Below are positions 7,977 through 17,846 of a stretch of 64,000 nucleotides of DNA, one piece after another (positions within the stretch are counted from its first letter, which is position 1; each line of letters begins with the position of its first letter). The translations under genes were made by a program, and so were the position numbers. The notes under the pieces were generated by a model. That model had not been told where the DNA came from. It was given only the letters and a program-made list of their open reading frames with translations, and ran no database searches. The DNA is from Oscillospiraceae bacterium (GTDB taxonomy: Bacteria; Bacillota; Clostridia; Oscillospirales; CAG-382). The stretch covers positions 1-64,000 of the forward strand of contig SVRD01000003.1 of NCBI GenBank assembly GCA_015064955.1. Direction: 5' to 3'.

Positions 7977-9643
7977 TATTCATCAACTCCTATGCTGCGG
8001 TTAACTGCGGAAAACAATGCATTTATCGAGGATGCGATAATATCGTCGTGAATACCTGCGCCCCAAATCTTTTTACCGTTTTCAAGCGTTATGCTGACAT
8101 AGGTAATAGCCTTTGAGGACGAGCCCTTGGTAAGTGCGTGTTCTTCGTATGTGAGCTCGGAAAATTCGATTCCCAAATGCTTTTTAACAGCGTTGCTGAC
8201 TGCATCAAGTCGTCCGTTACCGGTTGCGGAGATCTCCTTTACCTCGCCATTGATTTCTACTGTGAGCGATACCGAAATAATGTCCTTGCGGATAAAATGA
8301 TAGTCGATAAGCTTAATAAAGTCGTTTATATTTACATAGGTTTCTGTAAATACCTGCAAAACCTCTTCGGGCGAAAGCTCTGCGTGCTCGCGGTCCGAAA
8401 CATTTTTTACTGTATAGCCAACGTCCTCACGCATTTTGCTCGGCAAAACATAACCGAAATTATGCTCGAGCAAATAGCCGATTCCGCCCTTGCCGGATTG
8501 CGAATTGATTCGGATAACCGCAGTTTCGTATTCCCTGCCGACGTCGTTGGGATCTATGGGGAGATACGGAACCGACCAAATATCGCAATTATTTTCTTCA
8601 CGCCATTTCATACCCTTTGCGATAGCATCCTGATGAGACCCCGAAAATGCCGCAAACACAAGCTTGCCGGCATAAGGCTGGCGCTCATATATCTGCATAC
8701 GTGTGACGCGCTCGTACAGCTCGGAGATCTTCGGCATATCCGTAAGATCAAGCTTTGGATCTATTCCTTGTGCATACATATTCAAAGCAAGCGTTACAAT
8801 ATCGGCATTACCGGTGCGTTCACCGTTACCGAAAAGCGTTCCCTCGATTCTGTCGGCACCTGCCAAAAGACCGAGCTCGGAATCGGCAACTGCACAGCCT
8901 CTGTCGTTGTGAGGGTGCAAAGAAACTTCGATCGCATCGCGATATTTCAAATTATCGCACATAAACTCAACCTGATCGGCATATACGTGCGGAGACGAAA
9001 GCTCGACGGTTACGGGGAGATTAATTATAGCTTTTCTGTCACGCGTAGGCTTCCATATATCAAGAACGGCATTACAAATCTCCAAAGAAAACTCGGGCTC
9101 TGTGCCTGTAAAAGACTCGGGAGAATACTCATAACGGTATTCGGCACCGGTCTCTCTCGCTATGCTTTCAAATAGCTTCGCACCTTCGACAGCAATTTTT
9201 ATAATTTCGTCCTTACTCTTTTTAAACACCTGCTCGCGCTGTGCAAGCGATGTCGAATTGTAAAGATGAACTATTGCATTTTTACAGCCCTTAAGCGCAT
9301 CGAAGGTTTTACTAATAATATGCTCGCGGCTTTGAGTAAGCACCTGAACGGTAACGTCGTCGGGAATAAGATTGTTTTCTATTAAAGTACGAAGAAAAGT
9401 GTATTCGGTTTCACTTGCGGCAGGAAAGCCGACTTCTATTTCCTTGAAACCAACATCGACAAGAAGCTTGAAAAAATCGAGCTTTTCTTCGAGACTCATC
9501 GGTATCATTAACGCTTGATTGCCGTCTCTGAGATCTACCGAGCACCAGGTCGGTGCCTTTTCGATATATGTTTTCTCTGCCCATTTTCTTTTCGGTGATT
9601 TTATCGGAAAGAATTGGCGTGTATATTTAGAGATATTTTTCAT
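7976..9643 (-). CDS. leuA: 2-isopropylmalate synthase, long (LeuA2/fungal-like) type
   Basis: Condenses acetyl-CoA with 2-oxoisovalerate, committing carbon to leucine. The protein has 555 residues. The HMGL-like barrel carries [13 protein letters not shown] with the metal Asp (about residues 33-45) and [10 protein letters not shown] with the two metal His. The C-terminal 110 residues form the leucine-binding regulatory domain. The N-terminal opening ([13 protein letters not shown]) and the GNQALMIPM variant place it with the actinobacterial/yeast-like form, not the E. coli form. Start ATG 9643. Confidence 0.95.
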   Translation of the reverse strand: MKNISKYTRQFFPIKSPKRKWAEKTYIEKAPTWCSVDLRDGNQALMIPMSLEEKLDFFKLLVDVGFKEIEVGFPAASETEYTFLRTLIENNLIPDDVTVQVLTQSREHIISKTFDALKGCKNAIVHLYNSTSLAQREQVFKKSKDEIIKIAVEGAKLFESIARETGAEYRYEYSPESFTGTEPEFSLEICNAVLDIWKPTRDRKAIINLPVTVELSSPHVYADQVEFMCDNLKYRDAIEVSLHPHNDRGCAVADSELGLLAGADRIEGTLFGNGERTGNADIVTLALNMYAQGIDPKLDLTDMPKISELYERVTRMQIYERQPYAGKLVFAAFSGSHQDAIAKGMKWREENNCDIWSVPYLPIDPNDVGREYETAVIRINSQSGKGGIGYLLEHNFGYVLPSKMREDVGYTVKNVSDREHAELSPEEVLQVFTETYVNINDFIKLIDYHFIRKDIISVSLTVEINGEVKEISATGNGRLDAVSNAVKKHLGIEFSELTYEEHALTKGSSSKAITYVSITLENGKKIWGAGIHDDIIASSINALFSAVNRSIGVDE

Positions 9644-9653
9644 AATTACTCCG

Positions 9654-10145
9654 TCAGTTATTTAAAACGCCGCTGCCTCTTTCAAGTGCAACAACACCCG
9701 TTCGGCACATTTCAACGATTCCCAAAGGTTTCATTACTTCTATAAATGCCTTTATTTTAGAGGGTTCACCGGTAACCTCAACGCACATAGCTTCGGTTGT
9801 ATAGTCAATGATCTTTGCACGATATATTTCGGTTGCGGCCATAATTTCCTGTCTGTTTTCCGCAGTATTCTTTACCTTTACGAGCAAAAGTTCACGTTCA
9901 ACCGATGCTTCTGTTTCAAGCAGTTTTACCTGCTTTACGTTATATAGCTTTTTCAGCTGATTTATAAGCTGCTCACGTGCATAATCATCGCCGTTTAATG
10001 TAATCGTGATACGAGAATAATCGGGATTCTCTGTTTCGCCAACGGTAAGCGAGTCTATATTGAATCCTTTTCTCATAAACAAACCGGAAACACGCGAAAG
10101 AACACCGTATTTGTTTTCAACATATACAGCTATTACACTTCTCAC
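9654..10145 (-). CDS. ilvN: acetolactate synthase small (regulatory) subunit
   Basis: ACT-domain subunit of 163 residues that stimulates the catalytic subunit and gives it valine feedback control. The N-terminal ACT domain starts AVYVENKYGVLSRVSGLF with the usual GFNIDSLTVG segment, and the second half carries the ALS_ss C-terminal domain (EVTGEPSKIKAFIEVMKPLGI). It overlaps the end of ilvB by 4 bp, so large and small subunits are coupled. Sometimes called ilvH in other species. Confidence 0.96.
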   Translation of the reverse strand: MRSVIAVYVENKYGVLSRVSGLFMRKGFNIDSLTVGETENPDYSRITITLNGDDYAREQLINQLKKLYNVKQVKLLETEASVERELLLVKVKNTAENRQEIMAATEIYRAKIIDYTTEAMCVEVTGEPSKIKAFIEVMKPLGIVEMCRTGVVALERGSGVLNN

Positions 10146-11854
10146 TTCATTTCCTCCTTATCGTTTTTTGTAATAATATCTCCGATCGTTCCGCCGGGCG
10201 GAAGCATCGGCAAAACGAGTTCATTCATATCTATCGCAACATCGATAACGTATGGGCCGTTATATTCCATTGCTTCGGCAAACACGGTTTCGAATTCTTC
10301 TGCGTTAAAAACTCTGCTTGATCTTGCCCCAAAAGCATCTGCGAGCTTAACAAAGTCGGTTTTTCGATTCAATTCGGTGTTTGAATATCGTTTATCAAAA
10401 AACAAAGTCTGCCATTGACGAACCATACCTAATACGCCGTTATTCATTATAATTATCACAATATTGCTGTTATAGGTAACGGCAGTTGCAAGCTCATTCA
10501 GATTCATACCAAAGCTGCCGTCTCCGGTAATTAGAATCGTTTTATCGCCCGAGGCAATATTTGCTCCGATAGCAGCACCCAAACCGTAACCCATTGTGCC
10601 GAGACCGCCGCTCGATGCGAAGCGCCGCTTGCTTTCGAAATCGACAAACTGAGCCGTCCACATTTGATGCTGTCCTACGTCGGTTACTATAATCGTTTGC
10701 TTATCCTTGATTCTGTTTATAATTTTAAATATCTTTGCAGGAGTCAGTGAATCGCCGGTGAGGCGTTCAGTCTCGTTTCGGATCTCAATTCCCTCTTGCT
10801 TGTACGCTTCAACATCCTTTCGCCATTTCGGATGTTTCTTTTTTGCAACACCGTCAAGTATTCGTAAAAATGTATCTGTAATATCTCCGATGATACCAAG
10901 ATCTACTTTTATGTTTTTATTGATCTCCGCAAGATCGGTATCGAGCTGAATGATTTTTGCATCCCGCTTATACTCCTCGGGATTTCCGGTAGCTCTGTCA
11001 CTGAATCGCACGCCTATACCGATAACCAGATCACTCTCGCGATTTGCCTTTGACGATGCATACTGTCCGTGCATTCCCTGCATCCCCAAAAAGCGATTAT
11101 AGGAATTGGGCATCGCAGACAGACCCATAAATGTACACCCGATATATGCATCTATTTTTTCAGCAAGCGCCATTATCGACTTGGTCAGACCTGCACCTGC
11201 CGCTCCGCCGCCGATATAAATATACGGACGTTTGGCTGCATTTATCATTTCACAGGCTTTTGCAATTTCCTCATCGGTAGCTCTTCTTTGCGGAAGCAGC
11301 TCGATAGGCTCGGAAGCAACAAATTCGCACTCTGCAACCTGAACGTCCTTGGGGATATCTATCAACACAGGACCCGGTCTGCCAGACTGAGCAATCTTAA
11401 ACGCTTCGCGAATAGTGTCGGCAAGCTCATTAACATCGGTGACAAAGAAATTGTGCTTTGTAATCGGAAGTGTTACACCCGTAATATCAATTTCTTGAAA
11501 GCTGTCCTTGCCGATAGCGGTTGTGGGAACGTTACCCGTAATCGCAATCATCGGTATCGAGTCGAGCATAGCAGTCGCGATACCGGTAACCAGATTTGTA
11601 GCACCGGGACCGGAGGTAGCAATTACTACACCGACCTTACCGGTAACGCGTGAATATCCGTCGGCGGCGTGTGCGGCGCCCTGCTCGTGAGCAGTCAGAT
11701 AGTGGGTTATTCTGTCGCTTGCTTTATATAACTCATCGTAAATATCGAGAACCTGACCGCCGGGATAACCGAAAACCTTTGTTATCCCTTGCTCGATCAA
11801 CGTTTCAACGATTATTTGCGCACCTCTCATTGTAATCGGGCTTTTATCTTGCAT
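10142..11854 (-). CDS. ilvB: acetolactate synthase large (catalytic) subunit
   Basis: TPP- and FAD-dependent enzyme that makes acetolactate for valine and leucine and acetohydroxybutyrate for isoleucine. The product has 570 residues. Landmarks are GYPGGQVLDIYDEL near the N-terminus, the TPP-activating glutamate in LTAHEQGAAHAADGY, and GDGSFGMNLNELATA of the C-terminal TPP-binding domain. I place the start at ATG 11854 because GGAGG lies 5 nt upstream; an in-frame ATG at 11866 overlaps that site. It is the first gene after the Leu T-box. ilvC and ilvD are not nearby. Confidence 0.95.
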   Translation of the reverse strand: MQDKSPITMRGAQIIVETLIEQGITKVFGYPGGQVLDIYDELYKASDRITHYLTAHEQGAAHAADGYSRVTGKVGVVIATSGPGATNLVTGIATAMLDSIPMIAITGNVPTTAIGKDSFQEIDITGVTLPITKHNFFVTDVNELADTIREAFKIAQSGRPGPVLIDIPKDVQVAECEFVASEPIELLPQRRATDEEIAKACEMINAAKRPYIYIGGGAAGAGLTKSIMALAEKIDAYIGCTFMGLSAMPNSYNRFLGMQGMHGQYASSKANRESDLVIGIGVRFSDRATGNPEEYKRDAKIIQLDTDLAEINKNIKVDLGIIGDITDTFLRILDGVAKKKHPKWRKDVEAYKQEGIEIRNETERLTGDSLTPAKIFKIINRIKDKQTIIVTDVGQHQMWTAQFVDFESKRRFASSGGLGTMGYGLGAAIGANIASGDKTILITGDGSFGMNLNELATAVTYNSNIVIIIMNNGVLGMVRQWQTLFFDKRYSNTELNRKTDFVKLADAFGARSSRVFNAEEFETVFAEAMEYNGPYVIDVAIDMNELVLPMLPPGGTIGDIITKNDKEEMK

Positions 11855-11881
11855 TTTTGCCTCCATATCCGCTAAAAACAA

Positions 11882-12150
11882 AACACTTTCATCTCTTGTT
11901 TTAAAGAGACGAAAGTGTTAATTATTACTTCCGCGGTACCACTCTTTTTCGCTCTTCTTACCGAGCGCACTTCGGTGCAGTCACACCTTGCTCTGTAACG
12001 GGAGTGCCCGTCTGCACTTACTTTCGGTGTGATTTCACTGCAGCCGCTCCGCGGTGAGTTCTGCAACTGTCTTTCAATGTCTTGCACCGTCCGACATTTC
12101 TCTGTATGAAAATACATTTGCTTACTATTCCGCATCAGTGCGTTTGAATT
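11882..12150 (-). promoter_or_regulatory. T-box leader, Leu specifier, controlling the ilv-leu operon
   Basis: The T-box core GTGGTACCGCGGAAG is at 11944-11930. Stem I carries AGAGAAA and a GGACGGTGCAA element, and the specifier position reads CUC (12058-12056) followed by ACCGCGG, the same frame as UGG-ACCGCGG in the trpB leader. A 16-bp terminator stem (11882-11897 with 11904-11919) followed by TTGTTTTT ends the leader. Uncharged tRNA-Leu should allow readthrough into ilvB. Confidence 0.92.
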
Positions 12151-12156
12151 TATTTA

Positions 12157-12185
12157 ATTATATCCGTTATACCGCAATTTGTCAA
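12157..12185 (-). promoter_or_regulatory. sigma-A promoter of the ilv-leu operon
   Basis: Consensus TTGACA (12185-12180), 17-nt spacer, TATAAT (12162-12157). Confidence 0.85.
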
Positions 12186-12204
12186 TAGTATGTTGCCATT
12201 TTCA

Positions 12205-13782
12205 TTATATATCGTTACCAAGTTCGAGCGAATAGACCCATTCTATTTTGTCACCGTCATTCAAAATATAATCACCGCAACTGACCGAAGCCCTCTCGCC
12301 GTTGACTAAGTAAACCCATCCCGAAAGATCGCCGTAGTCAAATTCATAAATATTTGCGATTCCCTCGACATAAACATTCTGTCCGCTGCCGTTGGTTTCC
12401 AAATGTATTTTGTTTACACTCGTAACATCTGCCAGAACATCGTAAACAGTGTCCCCGGAAGCAATATCGCATTCGATTGTTGATACAATAACTCCATTTT
12501 GAGGTATATGCGAATCCATTCCGACGATTTTGTCACATCTTACAGTGATCGTCACTTGACCGACAATATTATCCTTTTCGGTTTTACTGTGATGTTCATC
12601 GGTTGTTTGTATATCGATCATACAAGTTGCGGCAATCGATATCGCCATCACAACTACGACCAAAATAACATTCTTGAAACTACGCTTTTTAACGAGCAAA
12701 ACGCCAATAACAATAATCCCGATTATTGCAATCGAAACAATTATTACTGCTCTGACGTTTACTTTGCTGTTTTCAACGAACGGTTCGGAAACCTCGCTAT
12801 CTTTGTTTTCCTCACTCGATACAAGGGATTCATTATCATCAAAGGAATCAGATTCTTCAAATACATACAGACTTGCTTTTGCGCCCTGCATTCTCAGGTA
12901 TGCAATTGATGCACATAAAACCTGTATCGAAGCATTCCTGTTGGCTTTGCCGCCGATTGTATGGCAATATTCACCTTTTTCAAGCTCGTATTTCGATATA
13001 ACGTCGAACAAATTATTGCCGTTCTTTATGAAGCGTTCATCTTTCATACAATCAATACCGAGAGAGGAAAGTGCGATAATTACCTGTGCACAGCTTTCGG
13101 GGTTTTCAACACCATAGCTTGAATAATCGCCGCTTTCCTTTTGAGATGATGACAAAAACGATATCGCTTTGTCAACAGAAGCTGCAACCGCTTCATTGTC
13201 GTCATACCAAGTTGCAAGCGATTGAAGTACCATAGCGGTAACGTCAACATCAGACCGCTCTCCGTTAATAGCCCAGCCGCCGTCTGAGAGCTGCAATGAT
13301 AAAAGCTTTTCTATTACGGACTCACACGTATGTTTTTCTGATATAAAACCATTGTTAAGAATATGAAGACCGTATACCCAGCTCATAATGCCTTGCTTGC
13401 CGATAGAAGACTCAAATGCTTCGGCTATATATCCGTCATCGCATCTTGAAGCCATAAGCACAAGCGAATACTTCAATCGCGATGAGGCGGCTGAAACAGT
13501 TTCCGTGGATAAGTATTCTTTTAAGGAACTTACATATTTTTCAAGGTTATATTTTCCGTAACGGCTTAATGCGAAGACAAGCCACTCATTATTGCCGCTT
13601 TCCGAGGCAGACATATTATCCAGCCAATTCTGAACAGAGATCTCCTGCGCCTTATTAAGCTCGCATTTGATTATTTCCTCTGCAACATCGGCTATCGCAT
13701 TGTCGCTTGCGGCGACAGTTGTTATCGGAAACAACAAAACAACTGCCGCCGTAAGTATACTTATCAGTCTTTTAAAAAGCAT
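12205..13782 (-). CDS. intrinsic-factor/transcobalamin-like surface protein (alpha-barrel repeats + membrane hairpin + DUF4430)
   Basis: A 525-residue envelope protein. Residues 1-25 are a signal peptide. About 50-305 are helical prenyltransferase/squalene-oxidase-type repeats, with a clear QLSDGGW at 164-170. An acidic linker follows, then two membrane helices at 344-364 and 370-388 with a KKRSFK turn. Residues 405-520 form a DUF4430 domain with the GWVYLVNG motif (488-495). Animal intrinsic factor and transcobalamin are built from the same pair, an alpha-barrel and a DUF4430-like beta domain. Here both domains would face outside, joined by the membrane hairpin. As last gene of a cobalamin-riboswitch operon it probably captures corrinoids. 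Start placed at ATG 13782, overlapping the previous gene by 11 bp. Confidence 0.7.
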   Translation of the reverse strand: MLFKRLISILTAAVVLLFPITTVAASDNAIADVAEEIIKCELNKAQEISVQNWLDNMSASESGNNEWLVFALSRYGKYNLEKYVSSLKEYLSTETVSAASSRLKYSLVLMASRCDDGYIAEAFESSIGKQGIMSWVYGLHILNNGFISEKHTCESVIEKLLSLQLSDGGWAINGERSDVDVTAMVLQSLATWYDDNEAVAASVDKAISFLSSSQKESGDYSSYGVENPESCAQVIIALSSLGIDCMKDERFIKNGNNLFDVISKYELEKGEYCHTIGGKANRNASIQVLCASIAYLRMQGAKASLYVFEESDSFDDNESLVSSEENKDSEVSEPFVENSKVNVRAVIIVSIAIIGIIVIGVLLVKKRSFKNVILVVVVMAISIAATCMIDIQTTDEHHSKTEKDNIVGQVTITVRCDKIVGMDSHIPQNGVIVSTIECDIASGDTVYDVLADVTSVNKIHLETNGSGQNVYVEGIANIYEFDYGDLSGWVYLVNGERASVSCGDYILNDGDKIEWVYSLELGNDI

Positions 13783-14605
13783 TTTCGTTTCTCTTTGAGG
13801 TAAGGATCGATATTGCAAATACCGAAGCTATTGCAATAACAACAAATACCAAAATATTGCTGATATCTCCGGGTTTTACAGCTTCGTTGCTCGAATCCGT
13901 TGATTCGTTGACTGTCGCGTCCTTAACCGAAACAACACATACGGGAGGCACGACAGTGTACTCGGCGTGATTTACACTTATGCTGTATTCACCCGCCCTA
14001 TCAAGCGAAAACTTTACCTTTCCTTCGGAATCGGTTACAAAATCGGTTGCTACACCGTCAACAGTAACAGTTGCAGAACCGACGGGCATCGAAATAGGAT
14101 TCCATGCTGCATCGTATCCCGACATTTTTAATTCGAGTGCGATCTCATCGCCCGCAGAAACGGAAATCTCGGTTCTGTCAAAATACATATACGTATCGGA
14201 CCAGCTTTCTTTATCCGAATAAACAAACGCATAGACATAATCGCCGTCTTTTATCGAATCGGCAAGGCTCCAAGCCGATGCGTTATTGAGATAATAACCA
14301 AAGCAGCCGGATGTATCGCCCCAAAGCTTCGTGATAGAAAGACCGTAATCTGTTTCTTCGGAGGCATATCCTTCAGCGACACCACCCGTATATTCAAGTT
14401 CGTGTAATGCCAAAAGTGCATCGTTTATTGTAATGGTGCCGTCGTCATCTTCATCTGAAACGTCAATAGTTTTGTTAACGACTAGATCACCGCTGTTCGA
14501 AATGGAAATCTTGATCTTTACAGTTTCTGCATTTTCTGCAGAGACAACTGCCACAAAAGTAAAAGAAATAACTGCGCAAAGAATCAAAGCCAATATTTTT
14601 TTCAT
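13772..14605 (-). CDS. cell-surface DUF4430-like protein with C-terminal anchor
   Basis: A 277-residue exported protein with a signal peptide (1-23), a DUF4430-like domain (about 28-135), an Ig-like or carboxypeptidase-regulatory-like beta domain (about 140-225) and a C-terminal membrane helix (about 248-268) followed by a basic tail. Within the first domain DEDDDGTITINDAL looks like a calcium-binding dockerin/EF-hand loop. It lies between the S component and the intrinsic-factor-like gene under the cobalamin riboswitch, so a role in holding B12 at the surface is likely by context. The domain calls are by eye. Confidence 0.65.
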   Translation of the reverse strand: MKKILALILCAVISFTFVAVVSAENAETVKIKISISNSGDLVVNKTIDVSDEDDDGTITINDALLALHELEYTGGVAEGYASEETDYGLSITKLWGDTSGCFGYYLNNASAWSLADSIKDGDYVYAFVYSDKESWSDTYMYFDRTEISVSAGDEIALELKMSGYDAAWNPISMPVGSATVTVDGVATDFVTDSEGKVKFSLDRAGEYSISVNHAEYTVVPPVCVVSVKDATVNESTDSSNEAVKPGDISNILVFVVIAIASVFAISILTSKRNENAF

Positions 14606-14616
14606 TATTAATCTCC

Positions 14617-15312
14617 TTATTTGTTTTTAATAAACAGTCCGTATTTTTTCTTAATTCTCGAAAGCTTGTCACCAAGGGGTTTTGACAAAGCAATCATAAA
14701 CAAAACGTTTGAAACAGCATATTCCACCATCGTCGGTAAACCGAGCAGCAAAGATGCGGTATACCTAGAAATATTGAAATAGCCGTCTACCCATAATGTT
14801 GTCCAAACATCCATCGTCATCGAAAACAATATTCCCGATAATGCGCCGTAGATATAGGCAAGAAATTTGTTTCCGGCAAGCGGTTTTGAAAGAATTCCCG
14901 CGATCAAACCGATCATACCCCAAGAAAACATTTGAAATGGAGTCCACGGTCCTTGACCGAAATAGAAATTCGAAATAATAGCCGATATAGAACCTACGAC
15001 AAACCCCGCTTCCTTGCCCAACCACATTCCGACAATAACGGTAATCGCCGTGATCGGTTTAAAACCCGGGACGAAGGCAAATATAACTCTGCTCAAGGCA
15101 GATATTGACACCAGCACTGCGAGCACTGTAAGCTCTGACGAATTGGTGTTCTTGCGTTCAAAGCAATAAAACAATGGCAGGCAGGAAATCAATGCAACCG
15201 ACAGCGATATCCACGCGTAATACTTCTCGTGAAATATCAAAGCACCCGAAACAACTATCGCGGGGATCAAAACGATCAGCAAAATTATCGTGATGGTTGA
15301 TTTTTTACTCAT
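14617..15312 (-). CDS. ECF transporter S component, probably for cobalamin
   Basis: A 231-residue membrane protein with about six or seven helices. The segment FVPGFKPITAITVIVGMWLG resembles CbrT-type and related S components. S components bind the vitamin and dock on the EcfA-EcfT module. Start taken at ATG 15312, behind AAGGATGG. It overlaps the stop of the ATPase gene by 8 bp, so the two are coupled. The cobalamin riboswitch at the head of the operon makes B12 or a precursor the best substrate guess; the sequence alone does not prove it. Confidence 0.8.
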   Translation of the reverse strand: MSKKSTITIILLIVLIPAIVVSGALIFHEKYYAWISLSVALISCLPLFYCFERKNTNSSELTVLAVLVSISALSRVIFAFVPGFKPITAITVIVGMWLGKEAGFVVGSISAIISNFYFGQGPWTPFQMFSWGMIGLIAGILSKPLAGNKFLAYIYGALSGILFSMTMDVWTTLWVDGYFNISRYTASLLLGLPTMVEYAVSNVLFMIALSKPLGDKLSRIKKKYGLFIKNK

Positions 15313-16990
15313 TTTTACCATCCTTCTTGCCATTCGCTATACACAGCTGCACTACCTGATCGCAGAGAATCGTATTGTCGAAATATCCCTGAGTCATACG
15401 GTAAGCCGCGGTTGTATAGAAATTGTTTTCGGTAAAGAAGGAATTGGTTTCACCGACCGAAACGGCCTCGCCCGAGAAAAACATTGCACATCTGTCGGCA
15501 GTCATCGCGGCAAATTCAACGTCGTGAGTAACTGTGATTACGGTCTTTCCCTCTTCGCAAAGCTTTTTGATAATGCTTGCCAAAACGAGTTTCGAATTAG
15601 AATCGATTGCTTTTGTCGGTTCATCTAAAAAGATAATGCTCGGATTTGTAAGCAACACCTTGCAAAACGCCGCTTTTTGCTGTTCGCCTCCGCTGAGGTC
15701 GTACGGATGCGAATCGAGAAGATGATCTATCGAAAGCTTTGACGCAATTTTGCAAACCGCATCTATACTCTCTTCTTTTTTCATCCCTTGCACCCTGCAC
15801 ATTTCGAGCAATTCATCTCGTACAGTCATTTCGGAAAACAGCGAAGAAACGCTTTGGGGTAATACAGCGAGGTTATTCAAATACAAAGAATCTTTTTTGT
15901 ATTTCGTTATTTCTTTTTCATTGATAATTACCTTTCCGCGATATGCTCTTAAAAGTCCGGACATAACGTTGAGGGTTGTTGTTTTTCCTGTTCCGTTACC
16001 GCCGAGAATGCAAAAATGCTCGCCTTTATAAACCTTGATACTGACGCCGCTTAAAACATCGCTTGATTCGCGGCTGTATCTAAAATATACATTTTTTAAC
16101 TCGAGTGCTGTTTCGGAACGGATATTGTGGGAATCCTTTTCGATTTTTCTTATGTGATTGTTATATTTTGACGAAATGAAATTTCTGCCGTCGCGCACGG
16201 TAATAGGTGAATCGCCCTTTCCGCCTAGCATCGAAAACACACGCATCGCAGTCGGCAATGCCGAAAACATAGGATGATCGAACCGTTGAGAAAAATATTC
16301 ACCCATTTCGGAGGGTGCACCGAAAAATTCTGTTGTACCGTTTGAAAGCAACAACACTTTATCTGCTATCGGAAAGAGCTCCTCGAGTCGATGCTCGACT
16401 ATAATAATGGTTATTCCAAGCTCAACATTCAGCTTCTTTAAGGTCGATATAAAATTCGACGCCGCAATCGGATCAAGCTGCGAGGTCGGCTCATCGAGCA
16501 GCAAGATCCTTGGATTCATCACCATAACAGATGCAAGGTTCATTAGCTGCTTTTGTCCGCCCGAAAGCTCATCGGTCTTCTTGCGAAACCAGTCCTGTAT
16601 GCCGAAATAGCTCGCCATTTCAGAAACTCTGCGTCGGATCACCGCATTATCGTACCCCAGACTCTCAAGCCCAAAGGCAAGCTCATGCCATACATAATCG
16701 GTAACTATCTGCGTTTCCGGATTCTGCTGAACATAACCGATTTCCGATGTTGCTGTTCGCTTCGGTAAATCGGTTGTATCATAATTCTTATAAAGAATCT
16801 TACCGGAAATGTCACCATAAGGTGCAATTTCGTGCTTTATAAGCTTTAACAGAGTTGACTTGCCGCAACCCGATTCACCGCAAACGACGACAAATTCACC
16901 TTCTTGGATCGAAATGTTAAGGTTATCTATAACATATTTTTCCGATTCATTATATTTAAAGCTCAGATCTTTGATCTGTAATATCGCCAT
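15305..16990 (-). CDS. ECF transporter ATPase, EcfA1-EcfA2 fusion
   Basis: Two ABC ATPase domains in one 561-residue chain. The first has Walker A GESGCGKST (38-46), a Q-loop near 89-90, LSGGQ (143-147) and Walker B ILLLDEPT. The second has Walker A GGNGTGKTT (331-339), LSGGEQ (433-438) and IIFLDEPTKAID. ECF modules usually have two separate ATPases; here they are fused, as in many Clostridia. It hydrolyses ATP on the cytoplasmic face to drive vitamin uptake with EcfT and the S component. It overlaps ecfT by 28 bp and starts at ATG 16990 after AAAGGAGG. Confidence 0.92.
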   Translation of the reverse strand: MAILQIKDLSFKYNESEKYVIDNLNISIQEGEFVVVCGESGCGKSTLLKLIKHEIAPYGDISGKILYKNYDTTDLPKRTATSEIGYVQQNPETQIVTDYVWHELAFGLESLGYDNAVIRRRVSEMASYFGIQDWFRKKTDELSGGQKQLMNLASVMVMNPRILLLDEPTSQLDPIAASNFISTLKKLNVELGITIIIVEHRLEELFPIADKVLLLSNGTTEFFGAPSEMGEYFSQRFDHPMFSALPTAMRVFSMLGGKGDSPITVRDGRNFISSKYNNHIRKIEKDSHNIRSETALELKNVYFRYSRESSDVLSGVSIKVYKGEHFCILGGNGTGKTTTLNVMSGLLRAYRGKVIINEKEITKYKKDSLYLNNLAVLPQSVSSLFSEMTVRDELLEMCRVQGMKKEESIDAVCKIASKLSIDHLLDSHPYDLSGGEQQKAAFCKVLLTNPSIIFLDEPTKAIDSNSKLVLASIIKKLCEEGKTVITVTHDVEFAAMTADRCAMFFSGEAVSVGETNSFFTENNFYTTAAYRMTQGYFDNTILCDQVVQLCIANGKKDGKNE

Positions 16991-17841
16991 TGCAGTGCCT
17001 CCTTTACTTCAAGAATCAACGGTAAAAAGCTTAATAATGCATATGCACAAAGTGCGATTATCGTATTCGCAGAAAATTCGGTAAAAACTATCGACGGATA
17101 AAACTCAAAAGCAAACGCTCCTGAATATAATCCGTAAAACATAATAACATCCGTCAACAGAATAATAGCTACAATGATTGCATCTTGCTTGGTAAAGCGA
17201 AAAACCGAATAATGAGTTCTATTTTTTAACCCATATCCTCTTCCCCTCATCGAGCTTCCGGTTTCGACTGCCTTTTCTATTCCACATCCTATCAGTGCGT
17301 TAAAAACTCTGAGCTTGCTCTTGATTTTATCGACCCAACTGTCCGAAGAAAACAAGCCGAGTCCTTTTTGCGCCATAGCAATTGTTTCGTACCGTCTCTT
17401 TATGAGCGGAACAAAGCGCAGAGACGACGAAATTACAAGCGTAAGCTTTGGTGACAGCTTTCCGAATACGCACAAAAGCTTATCCTCAGTCATTACGACC
17501 GAAAAGCTTCTGAACCAGAACAATACCGCAATAAGCATAACGCCGACATTCAGCCCGTAAAGCAGAGATTCGGCAGTTATCGGGTTGCTGTTCATATAAA
17601 ACAGTATCGTCGCTCCATTGTGTGAAAACAAGGGATTTCCGAAAGTCATTATCAAAAACAGCAGACACGGAAAAACAAAGTCTTTTGCCTTGATGATTTT
17701 TGATTGTATTTTCAAAAAATAGCAAAAACTGCCGAGCAACGAGCAAACCTGAAGAAGCGGATTTAGTGTAAACATCGGAAACACAAGAACCGAAACATAA
17801 TATATCGCCGTTGCAATAGGATGTATCGAGGATATACTCAT
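16963..17841 (-). CDS. ecfT: ECF transporter transmembrane component EcfT
   Basis: A 292-residue integral membrane protein with about six hydrophobic helices. It carries the cytoplasmic coupling-helix motif S-MRGRGYG (near residue 200) that contacts the ATPases. It is the scaffold of the ECF transporter and links ATP hydrolysis to toppling of the S component. It begins 5 bp after the small upstream ORF, so the two are probably co-translated, and its end overlaps the ATPase gene. Confidence 0.88.
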   Translation of the reverse strand: MSISSIHPIATAIYYVSVLVFPMFTLNPLLQVCSLLGSFCYFLKIQSKIIKAKDFVFPCLLFLIMTFGNPLFSHNGATILFYMNSNPITAESLLYGLNVGVMLIAVLFWFRSFSVVMTEDKLLCVFGKLSPKLTLVISSSLRFVPLIKRRYETIAMAQKGLGLFSSDSWVDKIKSKLRVFNALIGCGIEKAVETGSSMRGRGYGLKNRTHYSVFRFTKQDAIIVAIILLTDVIMFYGLYSGAFAFEFYPSIVFTEFSANTIIALCAYALLSFLPLILEVKEALQWRYYRSKI

Positions 17842-17846
17842 AATCT

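Noticed and set aside
8138..9175. 345-residue open frame antisense to leuA
   Set aside because: Lies wholly inside leuA, has low-complexity composition and no family resemblance.
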